A DNA stretch of 64,000 bases from contig CAAFGG010000017.1 in the NCBI GenBank assembly GCA_900762325.1, positions 26,875 to 90,874 of the forward strand. Direction: 5' to 3'. This DNA is from an uncultured Collinsella sp. (lineage in GTDB: Bacteria > Actinomycetota > Coriobacteriia > Coriobacteriales > Coriobacteriaceae). The notes under the pieces were generated by a model. The model did no database searches. It saw nothing but the letters and a program-made list of their open reading frames with translations, and was not told the DNA's origin. This document shows, piece after piece, positions 1-7,942 of the stretch. The position numbers and the translations under genes were made by a program. Numbering within the stretch: position 1 is the first letter of the stretch; every line of letters starts with the position of its first letter.

Positions 1-9
1 GCCACGGTA

Positions 10-594
10 CTACTCACCTCCCAGCGGCGCGGAGCCCACGTGGGAACCCGGCGCGACGTCGTTAATCTCGACGGCGGTGTGGCCGTCGACTTCCTTCATA
101 TATAGGTGCACGTTCTCCTCATGCGACGAGGGAACGTTCTTGCCGACAAAGTCCGGCGAGATGGGGAGCTCGCGGTGGCCGCGGTCAACGAGGACCGCCA
201 GCTCAATGCGGCTCGGACGGCCCAGGTCCATGACGGCGTCGAGAGCGGCGCGGATGGTACGACCCGTATAGAGGATGTCGTCCACCAGCACGACGCGCTT
301 GCCGTCGACGCTGAAGGGAATGTTGGTAGCGTGGATCGCGGGAGCGAAATTGGTCGCATAGTCATCGCGGTAGAAGCTGATGTCCAGGCTGCCGAGCGGA
401 ACGTCGACGCCCTCGATCTCCTTGATCTCCTCGGCGAGCTTCTTTGCCAGAAGGTCGCCGCGCGTGACGATGCCGACCAGAGCGAGGTCTTCACAGCCCT
501 CGTTGCGCTCGAGAATCTCGTGCGCGATGCGGGTCATCGCTCGATTGACGGCGGTCTCGTCCATGATGACCGCCTTGGGGGAAGTCGTGCCCAT
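10..594 (-). CDS. pyrR: PyrR: pyr operon attenuation regulator / uracil phosphoribosyltransferase
   Basis: 194 aa, full length for PyrR. Residues about 100-120 hold the PRPP-binding loop (VVLVDDILYTGRT), the type I phosphoribosyltransferase signature; the TRGDLLAKKL stretch near residue 45 is also typical of PyrR. Family role: binds pyr leader RNA when UMP is abundant and promotes termination, and weakly makes UMP from uracil and PRPP. ATG start with AGGAAGGAG a few bases upstream. The leader just upstream shows a terminator/antiterminator arrangement, so the gene probably controls itself and a downstream pyr operon that would lie left of the window edge (inference). Confidence 0.95.
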   Translation of the reverse strand: MGTTSPKAVIMDETAVNRAMTRIAHEILERNEGCEDLALVGIVTRGDLLAKKLAEEIKEIEGVDVPLGSLDISFYRDDYATNFAPAIHATNIPFSVDGKRVVLVDDILYTGRTIRAALDAVMDLGRPSRIELAVLVDRGHRELPISPDFVGKNVPSSHEENVHLYMKEVDGHTAVEINDVAPGSHVGSAPLGGE

Positions 595-633
595 CGATCT
601 CCTTCCTCACATGTCTTGACTGCTGACACAGTC

Positions 634-730
634 AAAAAAATAGATGCCCGACCGCTCAAAGCGGACCAGACACCCACAGGAAGGGCTGCTCTTTGGCAGC
701 AATGTAATTCCATGTGGGTATCTCGTACCC
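634..730 (-). promoter_or_regulatory. Attenuator in the pyrR leader (three mutually exclusive hairpins)
   Basis: Read on the minus strand, in order of transcription. (1) A small hairpin GGGTA-CGAGA-TACCC at 730-716. (2) An 11-bp stem pairing 723-713 (AGATACCCACA) with 678-668 (TGTGGGTGTCT), enclosing a GCTGC/GCAGC hairpin. (3) A long stem pairing 675-660 with 656-642 (one bulged base at 665), followed at once by seven U (640-634). Hairpin 1 uses bases of stem 2, and stem 2 uses the 5' arm of stem 3. This is the logic of a PyrR attenuator: anti-antiterminator, antiterminator, terminator. The GAGA loop of hairpin 1 resembles, but does not fully match, the known PyrR-binding loop. A candidate -10 (TACACT) lies at 754-749. 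Confidence 0.7.
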
Positions 731-847
731 CTTTAATGGTCAAGGGATAGTGTAGCCAACCTCGAGCTTAATTGCGAGCATAAATACAGAGCAATCCGTA
801 AACGGAGCCCAATGCTCCATAAACCTATATATATTTGTGGGACGTGC

Positions 848-876
848 TTGAAAACGCACGCACGAGCTGGCATAAT
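848..876 (+). promoter_or_regulatory. Candidate promoter for rpmB
   Basis: TTGAAA (848-853), a 17-base spacer and CATAAT (871-876) give a good sigma-70-like promoter about 170 bases before rpmB. It lies in the 451-base gap between pyrR and rpmB, which otherwise holds the pyrR leader on the other strand and the second candidate promoter at 983-991; I see no gene in the gap. Confidence 0.5.
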
Positions 877-982
877 CCCCTCTGCTGCACGCAAATCGGA
901 TCTACGTCCAGGGCCGTGGCGTGAGCACTATCGCCAAAAGAGGAATATCTCTGTGTAGATTACGCACAGGGAGCTGCTTCTG

Positions 983-991
983 TGCTATAGT
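983..991 (+). promoter_or_regulatory. Candidate extended -10 promoter close to rpmB
   Basis: TG-C-TATAGT is an extended -10 element (TGnTATAAT-like), about 55 bases before the rpmB start. No convincing -35 is present, as is usual for extended -10 promoters. Confidence 0.35.
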
Positions 992-1045
992 TCAGGCTTG
1001 TTTGTTAACGCGACATGTTCGTTTGTCGCCCAAGGAGGGTCAGTT

Positions 1046-1234
1046 ATGTCCAAAGTTTGCGAAGTTTGCGGTAAGCACCCCGTTGCCGGTCGCTCCATCA
1101 GCCACTCTCACCGCGTCACCAACCGTAAGTTCCGCCCCAACATCCAGCGCGTCTACGTCGTCGTCGATGGTCACCGTCGCAAGATGAACGTTTGCTCCAC
1201 CTGCCTCAAGTCCGGCAAGGTTGCGCGCTCCTAA
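1046..1234 (+). CDS. rpmB: 50S ribosomal protein L28 (zinc-binding form)
   Basis: 62 aa, the usual length for L28. The body (SISHSHRVTNRKFRPNIQ) is the family signature. Two Cys pairs, CEVC at the N-terminus and CSTC near the C-terminus, mark the zinc-binding (C+) paralogue type. The frame stays open upstream, but the ATG at 1046 with AAGGAGG nine bases before it is the real start, because the protein then begins MSKVCEVCGK. It is monocistronic, with promoters upstream and a terminator at 1303-1335. Confidence 0.95.
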   Translation: MSKVCEVCGKHPVAGRSISHSHRVTNRKFRPNIQRVYVVVDGHRRKMNVCSTCLKSGKVARS

Positions 1235-1302
1235 ATAAGGTCTTACCAACAAGTACCTCGGACTCTCCGGGTCAAAGACCTCGCGTTCATATAGAACTTA
1301 CC

Positions 1303-1335
1303 AAAGCCGCCCTCCCCTACAGAGGGCGGCTTTTT
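1303..1335 (+). terminator. Intrinsic terminator of rpmB
   Basis: AAAGCCGCCCTC / GAGGGCGGCTTTTT: an 11-12 bp GC-rich stem with a 7-base loop followed by T5. Confidence 0.9.
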
Positions 1336-1338
1336 GCA

Positions 1339-1393
1339 CTCATTGGGGACAGACTTACATGAGTGTTTTCACGCATTGGGGACAGACATGACG
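1339..1393. repeat. Left inverted repeat of RAYT element 1
   Basis: About 54 bases containing two copies of CATTGGGGACAGAC on either side of ATGAGTGttttCAC. It is an inverted, nearly identical copy of 2335-2388 on the far side of the transposase gene. Confidence 0.85.
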
Positions 1394-1430
1394 CACGAAT
1401 GCGGCGCACCGACTGGCTCCGGCCCCTGCC

Positions 1431-2207
1431 TCACGCAGCATCCATCCAGCCTGCAGTTGCCTTGGTCACGCTCGTGGCGCCGATACCGGTGATACGGGCA
1501 ATTTGCTTAACCGTGAGATGTGCCCGCCTGAGCCTCAGCAGGCAGGCATCGCGTTTGGGGCGTGGCAGGGCTTTGAGCAGTGCAGGATCTATGCTCGGCA
1601 GAACTTCGCGCGCAACGGAAAGGGCCTCCTCATCGGGGATCCGCCGGCGTGGAAGAACCTCCATTGACCAGATGCGCCCGGCAACTTCCTCGAGATGCTC
1701 GCAATAGCAACGGGAGCCACCGACAATATCGGGCATAGGGGCCGCATCACAGATGTCAAAGGGATCATAGCCCAGCTGGTATGCCCTAAAGCTCGACCAG
1801 CGGTATGCTTCGAGAGAGTCGATCGCACCTTTCACAGGATTGAGATGGATATAATCGAGTAGCTGCACCGCCTGTGTGTCTGACTCAACCGCAACACGCG
1901 AATAGCGATTGTCAAACAGATGGCCCGTTCTTCCCGTTTTCCCATTGAAATACTTAGCATACGCCGTCAATGCGCACTGCATTGCCTTTGAAAGGTTGTC
2001 ATATGGGTCATCAACCATCAAATGGAAGTGGTTGTCCATAAGGCACCAAGCCAACACCGCCACTTTATGGCGTGCAAACCTGTCCGAGATGTCCGATAAG
2101 AAACGATATCGGTCAGAATCATCTTCAAAAATAATCTGTTTGGAGTTGCCACGGTCAAAGACGTGGTAATAGCCGGTGAGCGAAACGGCGCGGGCGCATC
2201 GAGGCAT
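1431..2207 (-). CDS. REP-associated tyrosine transposase (RAYT), IS200/IS605-like Y1 family
   Basis: 258 aa. The HUH motif is seen as MDNHFHLM near residue 70 and the catalytic tyrosine as LDYIHLNPVK near residue 130; the N-terminus RAVSLTGYYHVFDRGN is the usual RAYT opening. The C-terminal third ends in a small helix-turn-helix-like segment (VKQIARITGIGATSV). RAYTs nick single-stranded REP palindromes and are thought to spread them. The ATG at 2207 follows AAAGGAG at good spacing; an in-frame TTG five codons earlier lacks a ribosome site. Inverted repeats at 1339-1393 and 2335-2388 flank it, making a unit of about 1.05 kb between rpmB and adhE. Unrelated in detail to the RAYT at 34437-35177. 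Confidence 0.88.
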   Translation of the reverse strand: MPRCARAVSLTGYYHVFDRGNSKQIIFEDDSDRYRFLSDISDRFARHKVAVLAWCLMDNHFHLMVDDPYDNLSKAMQCALTAYAKYFNGKTGRTGHLFDNRYSRVAVESDTQAVQLLDYIHLNPVKGAIDSLEAYRWSSFRAYQLGYDPFDICDAAPMPDIVGGSRCYCEHLEEVAGRIWSMEVLPRRRIPDEEALSVAREVLPSIDPALLKALPRPKRDACLLRLRRAHLTVKQIARITGIGATSVTKATAGWMDAA

Positions 2208-2334
2208 AATCTCTCCTTTCAAAACTGAACAGGCAACACCTAAAAGGAGAGAAGGAACGCGAAATGCTGAGCCTGTGACCTATTTATATCCAATGAGCGG
2301 CAAAAACTGGTTCAGAACGGCAAAATGGCAAAAC

Positions 2335-2388
2335 GATGTCTGTCCCAAATGAGTGAAAGCACTCATGTAAGTCTGTCCCCAATGAGCG
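2335..2388. repeat. Right inverted repeat of RAYT element 1
   Basis: GTCTGTCCCAAATGAGTG...CACTCATG...GTCTGTCCCCAATGAG: inverted copy of the left repeat with only a few differences. The 317-base gap 2208-2539 contains this repeat and, beyond it, the adhE control region; no gene is visible. Confidence 0.85.
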
Positions 2389-2417
2389 GGGCGATGCATT
2401 TGGCAGATAGATTTAGT

Positions 2418-2447
2418 TGAAACGGTTCATTTGATTGAAGCGTTTTA
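2418..2447 (+). promoter_or_regulatory. Candidate LacI/CcpA-type operator of adhE
   Basis: TGAAACGGTTCA (2418-2429) is a near-perfect LacI-family palindrome, and TGAAGCGTTTTA (2436-2447) is a second, weaker site. Together AAACGGTTCA and TGAAGCGTTT form a 10-bp inverted repeat with 9 matching pairs. They lie about 93-122 bases before the adhE start. The regulator is unknown; no Rex-type palindrome was seen. Confidence 0.4.
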
Positions 2448-2539
2448 GTTTGTCTTTTACGGGAATCTGACCGTTCACCGATTTATTTCTTGCTATCATG
2501 CATCTTGTAGGGTAAATCTCCGATCGCAAGGAGACACAA

Positions 2540-5188
2540 ATGGTGAAAAAGTCACCGGAAAACACTACTCCCGCAATTGTGGACAACGTAGAGGCGCTTG
2601 AGGCTAAGCTCGCTCAGATGCGAGAGGCCCAGGCGCTTTTTGCTACGTACACGCAGGAGCAGGTCGACAAGATCTTCTATGAGGCCGCCATGGCCGCCAA
2701 CAAGGCTCGTATCCCGTTGGCGAAGATGGCCATCGAGGAGACCGGCCGCGGCGTTCTTGAGGACAAGGTCATCAAGAACCACTACGCCGCAGAGTACATC
2801 TACAACGCTTACAAGAACACCAAGACCTGTGGTGTCCTGGAGCGCGACGAGGCTTACGGCATCACCAAGATCGCCGAGCCCATCGGCATCGTGGGCGCCG
2901 TCATCCCGACGACCAACCCCACCTCCACCGCGATCTTCAAGACGCTGATCAGCCTGAAGACCCGCAACGCCATCATCATCTCCCCGCACCCGGCAGCCGC
3001 CAAGTGCACCATCGCCGCCGCCAAGCTCGTGCTTGACGCCGCCGTCAAGGCCGGCGCCCCCGAGGGCATCATCGGCTGGGTCGATGTCCCCTCCATCGAG
3101 CTGACCAACATGGTCATGCGCGATGTCGACATCATCCTCGCCACCGGTGGCCCGGGCATGGTCAAGGCCGCTTACTCTTCGGGCAAGCCCGCCCTGGGCG
3201 TTGGCGCCGGTAACACCCCGGTCGTCATCGACGACACCGCCGACGTGCTGCTCGCCGTCAACTCCATCATCCACTCCAAGACCTTCGACAACGGCATGAT
3301 CTGCGCTTCCGAGCAGTCCGTGACCGTCATCGACACCATCTATGACCAGGTCAAGGCCGAGTTCCAGAAGCGCGGCTGCTACTTCGTCAAGCAGGGTGCC
3401 GAGATGGAGGCTCTGCGTGCCGCCATGTTCAAGAACGGCGCCCTCGATCACCGCATCCCCGGCATGGCTGCCGCCAAGATCGCCGAGCTCGCCGGCATCG
3501 AGGTTCCCGCCAAGACCAAGATCCTGATCGCCGAGGTCACCTCCACCGACCCCGCCAAGGAGGAGTTCTCCCACGAGAAGCTCTCCCCGGTCCTGGCCAT
3601 GTACCACGCCAAGGACTTCCAGGAGGCCGTCGACAAGGCTGAGCACCTGGTGCTCGCCGGTGGCCCGGGCCACACCGCCTCTCTGTACGTGCACCCCGCC
3701 CAGGCCGAGAAGATCAGCCTGTTCGAGCACGTCATGAAGGCCTGCCGTATCGTCATCAACACCCCGTCCTCGCACGGTGGCATCGGTGACCTGTACAACT
3801 TTGGCATGAAGCCGTCTCTGACCCTGGGCTGCGGCTCCTGGGGCGGCAACTCCGTCTCCGAGAACGTTGGGGTGAAGCACTTGATCAACGTTAAGACTGT
3901 GGCCGAGCGCCGTGAGAACATGCTGTGGTTCCGCGCTCCCGAGAAGGTCTACTTCAAGAAGGGTTCCACGCCCGTCGCCCTCGACGAGCTGGGCAACGTC
4001 ATGGGCAAGAAGCGCGCCTTCATCGTCACCGACCAGTTCCTCTTCAAGAATGGCAACACCCGCGCCATCGAGGCCAAGCTCGACGAGATGGGCATCGCCC
4101 ACGACTGCTTCTACGACGTCGAGCCCGATCCGTCGCTGCAGTGCGCACGTCGCGGCGCCAAGCAGATGGCTCTCTTTGAGCCGGACGTCATCATCGCCGT
4201 CGGCGGTGGCTCCGCTATGGACGCCGGCAAGATCATGTGGATGATGTACGAGCACCCCGAGTGCAAGTTTGAGGACATGGCCATGGACTTCATGGACATC
4301 CGCAAGCGTATCTTCACCTTCCCCGAGATGGGCAAGAAGGCCTACTTCGTCGCCGTCCCGACCTCTTCGGGTACCGGCTCCGAGTGCACGCCGTTCGCCA
4401 TCATCACCGACAAGGAGACCGGCATCAAGTGGCCGCTCGCCGACTACGCGCTGCTCCCCAACATGGCTATCGTCGACGCCGACAACTGCATGACCGCCCC
4501 GCGCGGCCTGACCGCTGCCTCCGGCATCGACGTCATGACCCACGCCATCGAGTCCTATGTCTCCATCATGGCTTCCGACTACACCAAGGGCCTCTCCGAG
4601 CGCGCTGCTAAGCTCGTCTTCGAGAACCTTCCCTCCAGCTTCACGAACGGCGCCAAGGACCCGCATGCCCGCGAGGAGATGCACAACGCCTCCTGCATGG
4701 CCGGTATGGCCTTCGCCAACGCCTTCCTGGGCCTCAACCACTCCATGGCCCACAAGCTCGGCGCTTTCCATCACCTGCCTCACGGCCTCGCAAACGCCGT
4801 CATCCTGACCCGCGTCATGCGCTACAACGCCGCCGAGGCTCCCGTCAAGATGGGCACGTTCTCCCAGTATCCTTACCCCAACGCGCTGCACAACTACGCC
4901 GAGATGGCCAAGTACTGCGGCATCGAGGGCAAGGACGACAAGGAGGTCTTCGAGAACTTCATCACGAAGCTCGAGGAGCTCAAGGACTTCATCGGCGTCA
5001 AGAAGACCATCGCCGACTACGGTGTTGACGAGCAGTACTTCCTCGACACCCTCGACGAGATGACCGAGCAGGCATTCAACGACCAGTGCACCGGCGCTAA
5101 CCCGCGCTACCCGCTCATGAGCGAGATCAAGGAGCTCTACCTGGACGCCTACTACGGCCGCGAGCCTCAGGACTACGCCGTCTGCTAG
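2540..5188 (+). CDS. adhE: Bifunctional acetaldehyde-CoA / alcohol dehydrogenase AdhE
   Basis: 882 aa, the normal size for AdhE. The N-terminal aldehyde dehydrogenase half (to about 440) carries the catalytic Cys in DNGMICASEQSV and the glycine-rich GVGAGNTPVVID. The C-terminal iron-dependent alcohol dehydrogenase half (from about 460) has GGGSAMDAGK, SSGTGSE and the metal-binding Asp/His set in GIDVMTHAIES and NHSMAHKLGAFHHLPHG. It converts acetyl-CoA to ethanol and reoxidises two NADH, forming spirosomes in the cytoplasm. The ATG follows GCAAGGAG. Codon use is strongly biased to C-ending codons, as expected for a highly expressed gene. A LacI-like operator lies upstream, and a kinase gene follows after a hairpin. 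Confidence 0.97.
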   Translation: MVKKSPENTTPAIVDNVEALEAKLAQMREAQALFATYTQEQVDKIFYEAAMAANKARIPLAKMAIEETGRGVLEDKVIKNHYAAEYIYNAYKNTKTCGVLERDEAYGITKIAEPIGIVGAVIPTTNPTSTAIFKTLISLKTRNAIIISPHPAAAKCTIAAAKLVLDAAVKAGAPEGIIGWVDVPSIELTNMVMRDVDIILATGGPGMVKAAYSSGKPALGVGAGNTPVVIDDTADVLLAVNSIIHSKTFDNGMICASEQSVTVIDTIYDQVKAEFQKRGCYFVKQGAEMEALRAAMFKNGALDHRIPGMAAAKIAELAGIEVPAKTKILIAEVTSTDPAKEEFSHEKLSPVLAMYHAKDFQEAVDKAEHLVLAGGPGHTASLYVHPAQAEKISLFEHVMKACRIVINTPSSHGGIGDLYNFGMKPSLTLGCGSWGGNSVSENVGVKHLINVKTVAERRENMLWFRAPEKVYFKKGSTPVALDELGNVMGKKRAFIVTDQFLFKNGNTRAIEAKLDEMGIAHDCFYDVEPDPSLQCARRGAKQMALFEPDVIIAVGGGSAMDAGKIMWMMYEHPECKFEDMAMDFMDIRKRIFTFPEMGKKAYFVAVPTSSGTGSECTPFAIITDKETGIKWPLADYALLPNMAIVDADNCMTAPRGLTAASGIDVMTHAIESYVSIMASDYTKGLSERAAKLVFENLPSSFTNGAKDPHAREEMHNASCMAGMAFANAFLGLNHSMAHKLGAFHHLPHGLANAVILTRVMRYNAAEAPVKMGTFSQYPYPNALHNYAEMAKYCGIEGKDDKEVFENFITKLEELKDFIGVKKTIADYGVDEQYFLDTLDEMTEQAFNDQCTGANPRYPLMSEIKELYLDAYYGREPQDYAVC

Positions 5189-5205
5189 TTTTAGCACGGT
5201 TTTTA

Positions 5206-5244
5206 ACGGCGGGGGTGCACGGGTGTTTCACACACCCCCGCCGT
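5206..5244 (+). terminator. Strong hairpin between adhE and the downstream kinase
   Basis: ACGGCGGGGGTG / CACCCCCGCCGT, a perfect 12-bp GC-rich stem with a 15-base loop, 18 bases after the adhE stop. There is no T-run behind it, so it is more likely a 3'-end stabiliser or partial terminator than a full stop. Confidence 0.6.
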
Positions 5245-5276
5245 CGCTTCTATCGCATCGTTGAAAGGATGCAACC

Positions 5277-6041
5277 ATGCTGCTACCCGATTCCAAGACC
5301 GAGCTCGTCCGCCGTGGCAACAAGGTCGTTTACGACCTGGGCGACAAGATCGTCAAGGTCTTTAACGAGACCAAGCCTGTCTCCGACGTGTTCAACGAGG
5401 CTTTGAATCTTGCCCGCATCAATGAGTGCGGCATCCGCAGCCCCAAGGCTCTCGAGGTTTCCCAGCTCGAGAACGCCAACGGCTGGGCGCTCGTGACCGA
5501 GAAGGTTCCGGGCACCACCCTTGCCGAGAAAATGACTGCCGAGCCCCAGCGCTTTGGTGAGTACCTCGAGATGTTCGTCGACCTCCAGATCGAGATCCAC
5601 GGCTACACCTCCCCGCTGCTCAACCGTCAGCGCGACAAGTTCGCCCGCATGATCGACAGCCTTGATCAGCTCAATGCCACCACGCGCTACAACCTTCAGG
5701 AGCGTCTGGACGGCATGACCAAGGAGTTCAAGGTCTGCCACGGCGACTTCAACCCCTCTAACGTCATCGTCGGCGACGACGGCCAGCTCTATGTGTGCGA
5801 CTGGGCACACGCCACCCAGGGCTCCCCTGCTGCCGACGTTGCCACCACCTACCTGCTCTTCGCCCTCAACAGCAAGGACCAGGCCGAGGCCTACCTGGAG
5901 CTCTACTGCGACCGCGCCGACATGCCCATGCAGGTCGTGCGTCAGTGGACGAGCATCGTCGCCGCTTCCGAGCTCGCTCGTAAGCGCAACGTGAACGATG
6001 AGTTCCTGAAGAACTGGATCGACGTCGTCGATTATCAGTAA
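5277..6041 (+). CDS. APH / choline-kinase-fold phosphotransferase, substrate unknown
   Basis: 254 aa. Kinase-like fold with the catalytic loop CHGDFNPSNVIV near residue 155 (Brenner motif HxDxxxxN) and the metal-binding aspartate in VCDWAHATQGSPAADVA near 180. The N-lobe has a short YDLGDKIVKVFNE strand with the ATP-binding Lys. Such proteins phosphorylate small molecules (aminoglycosides, choline, sugars); the length and N-lobe resemble the APH-like group TIGR02172, whose substrate is not established. The ATG follows AAAGGA. It lies 88 bases after adhE in the same direction and ends at its own terminator, so it is probably co-transcribed in part. An actual resistance role is not supported by anything visible. 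Confidence 0.75.
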   Translation: MLLPDSKTELVRRGNKVVYDLGDKIVKVFNETKPVSDVFNEALNLARINECGIRSPKALEVSQLENANGWALVTEKVPGTTLAEKMTAEPQRFGEYLEMFVDLQIEIHGYTSPLLNRQRDKFARMIDSLDQLNATTRYNLQERLDGMTKEFKVCHGDFNPSNVIVGDDGQLYVCDWAHATQGSPAADVATTYLLFALNSKDQAEAYLELYCDRADMPMQVVRQWTSIVAASELARKRNVNDEFLKNWIDVVDYQ

Positions 6042-6076
6042 TATCTGAGCGATTTATTTCGCATCGGAGGCACAAT

Positions 6077-6118
6077 GGAAAACCCCGCAGCTCATTTGGG
6101 CTGTGGGGTTTTCCTTTT
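6077..6118 (+). terminator. Intrinsic terminator after the kinase gene
   Basis: GGAAAACCCCGCAGC / GCTGTGGGGTTTTCC followed by TTTT: long stem closing the adhE-kinase unit. Confidence 0.85.
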
Positions 6119-6140
6119 AGATTTCAAAGATGCCACGAGA

Positions 6141-6190
6141 TAAAAGGACGGCCCCGCATCTCCCCAATCTGGAGAAATGCGGGGCCGTCC
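6141..6190 (-). terminator. Intrinsic terminator of the rpsB-to-proS block
   Basis: GGACGGCCCCGCAT / ATGCGGGGCCGTCC, a 14-bp stem with a loop that can pair further (TCTCC/GGAGA), followed on the minus strand by TTTTA. It lies just after proS. Confidence 0.88.
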
Positions 6191-6220
6191 CGTATATCGA
6201 ACTACAAGCAAAATCGTAGA

Positions 6221-7942
6221 TTAACGACGGGCAGCCTTCACCAGCTCGGCAACCTTGGCGACAACCTCGTCAATCGCCACGTCCTCACGCTCGCCCGTAG
6301 CACGGTCCTTGAGCTCAACGGTACCGTTCTTAAGGCCGCGCTTGCCGAGCACCACCTGATACGGGAAGCCCATAAGGTCGTTGTCGGCAAACTTAAAGCC
6401 GGGACGCTCATCGCGATCGTCGACGACGACCTCGATGCCCTCGGCGCACAGGCCCTCGACGATTTGGTCGCAAACGGTAGCGCACTCTTCCTTCTTGGGA
6501 TCAAGCGGAATCACCGCAACCTCGTACGGAGCGACGGAGACCGGCCAGATGATGCCGTGCTCGTCGTTGTGCTGCTCCACGACGGCAGCAAGCGAGCGGG
6601 ACACACCGACGCCGTAGCAACCCATGATCAGCGGCTTCTCCTTGCCGTCCTCATCCATAAAGGTGGCACCCATGGCCTCGGAATACTTGGTGCCCAGCTG
6701 GAAGACCTGAGAGACCTCGATGCCGCGGGCAGCGGAAAGCGGCCTGCCGCAGTGCGGGCAGGGGTCGCCGGCGACAACGGTGACCAGATCGGACCACTCA
6801 TCGACGGTAAAGTCGCGCTCGGGGCAGGCACCGGTAAAGTGATAATCGACCTCGTTGGCACCGCAGGCCCACTGTTTGGACTCGCGCAGGCTCTCGTCGC
6901 AGACCAGACGAATGCCCTCGGGCAGGTTAACCGGTCCGATAAAGCCCTTATGCAGACCGTAGGTCTGGAGCTCCTCGTCGGTCATCATGCGATAGCCCTT
7001 GCCAAAAACGTGCTCGGCCTTGCAATCGTTGAGCTCGTGATCGCCCGGAACAATGGCCACGACAGGCTTGCCCTCGGCGTCGATGAGTGCCAGCGACTTG
7101 CGCGTGCCGTTCTCGGGGAAGCCAAAGAACTTTGAAACGGCCTCGATGGTGCCCATGCCCGGAGTCTCGACCTTGGTAAGTGCACCGTCGCCAGGACCCT
7201 CGGTCACAACGACCTTGGTGCTTGCGGCCTCATCGTCGGCAGCGAAGCCGCAATCGTCGCAGTAGACGAGCGAAGCCTCACCGGCGTCAGCCAAAGCCAT
7301 GTACTCGACGGAGGTATCGCCACCGATCTCGCCGGAGTCGGCGACAACGGGCAGAGCCTTGATGTAGCAGCGCTCGCAGATGTTGGCGTAGGCCTGCTTC
7401 ATCTTGTCGTACTCCTCCTGCAGACTCTCCTGCGTGGCGGAGAAGCTGTAGGCGTCCTTCATGATGAACTCGCGACCGCGCATCAGGCCAAAGCGGGGGC
7501 GGAACTCGTCGCGGAACTTGTCCTGAATGTGGTACAGGTTGACGGGCAGCTGCTTATAGGAGCGCAGCTCGTTGCGCACCAGGGCCGTGACGGTCTCCTC
7601 GTGCGTGGGGCCCAGGACGAACTCGCGACCATGACGGTCGTCAAAGCGCACAAGCTCCTTGCCATAGGCGTCGATGCGGCCGGACTCACGCCACAGCTCG
7701 GCATCGACCATAATGGGCATCATGAGCTCCTGGGCGCCGGCGGCGTCCATCTCGTCGCGCACGATGTTCTCGATCTTGCGGATCGAGCGCCATGCGAGCG
7801 GCAGATAAGAATACAGACCGGCGGCCTCCTTGCGGATCATGCCGGCACGGAGCAGCAGGCGGTGGCTGGCGAGCTCAGCGTCCGCCGGATCCTCTTTAAG
7901 CGTCGGCGCATAGAGCTTAGACATATACATTGCTCGGGTCAT
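6221..7942 (-). CDS. proS: Prolyl-tRNA synthetase (bacterial type)
   Basis: 573 aa, the length of the long bacterial form with an editing (INS) insertion between catalytic motifs 2 and 3. Opening MSKLYAPTLKEDPADAELAS and the motif-2 region VLGPTHEETVT are typical; ACPERDF and the Cys pairs (CDDC, CPHC) sit in the middle, and the anticodon-binding domain is C-terminal. It charges tRNA-Pro. ATG start with GAGGAG ten bases upstream. The start codon directly abuts the ispG stop, so the two are translationally coupled. It is the last gene of the long minus-strand block and ends at a strong terminator. Confidence 0.96.
   Translation of the reverse strand: MTRAMYMSKLYAPTLKEDPADAELASHRLLLRAGMIRKEAAGLYSYLPLAWRSIRKIENIVRDEMDAAGAQELMMPIMVDAELWRESGRIDAYGKELVRFDDRHGREFVLGPTHEETVTALVRNELRSYKQLPVNLYHIQDKFRDEFRPRFGLMRGREFIMKDAYSFSATQESLQEEYDKMKQAYANICERCYIKALPVVADSGEIGGDTSVEYMALADAGEASLVYCDDCGFAADDEAASTKVVVTEGPGDGALTKVETPGMGTIEAVSKFFGFPENGTRKSLALIDAEGKPVVAIVPGDHELNDCKAEHVFGKGYRMMTDEELQTYGLHKGFIGPVNLPEGIRLVCDESLRESKQWACGANEVDYHFTGACPERDFTVDEWSDLVTVVAGDPCPHCGRPLSAARGIEVSQVFQLGTKYSEAMGATFMDEDGKEKPLIMGCYGVGVSRSLAAVVEQHNDEHGIIWPVSVAPYEVAVIPLDPKKEECATVCDQIVEGLCAEGIEVVVDDRDERPGFKFADNDLMGFPYQVVLGKRGLKNGTVELKDRATGEREDVAIDEVVAKVAELVKAARR

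Noticed and set aside
106..750. 214-codon plus-strand ORF opposite pyrR
   Set aside because: Covers the pyrR coding strand and its attenuator; no family resemblance.
2552..5197. 881-codon open frame antisense to adhE
   Set aside because: Shadow of strong third-position C bias in adhE; no domain, low-complexity Val/Leu/Gly composition and no ribosome site.
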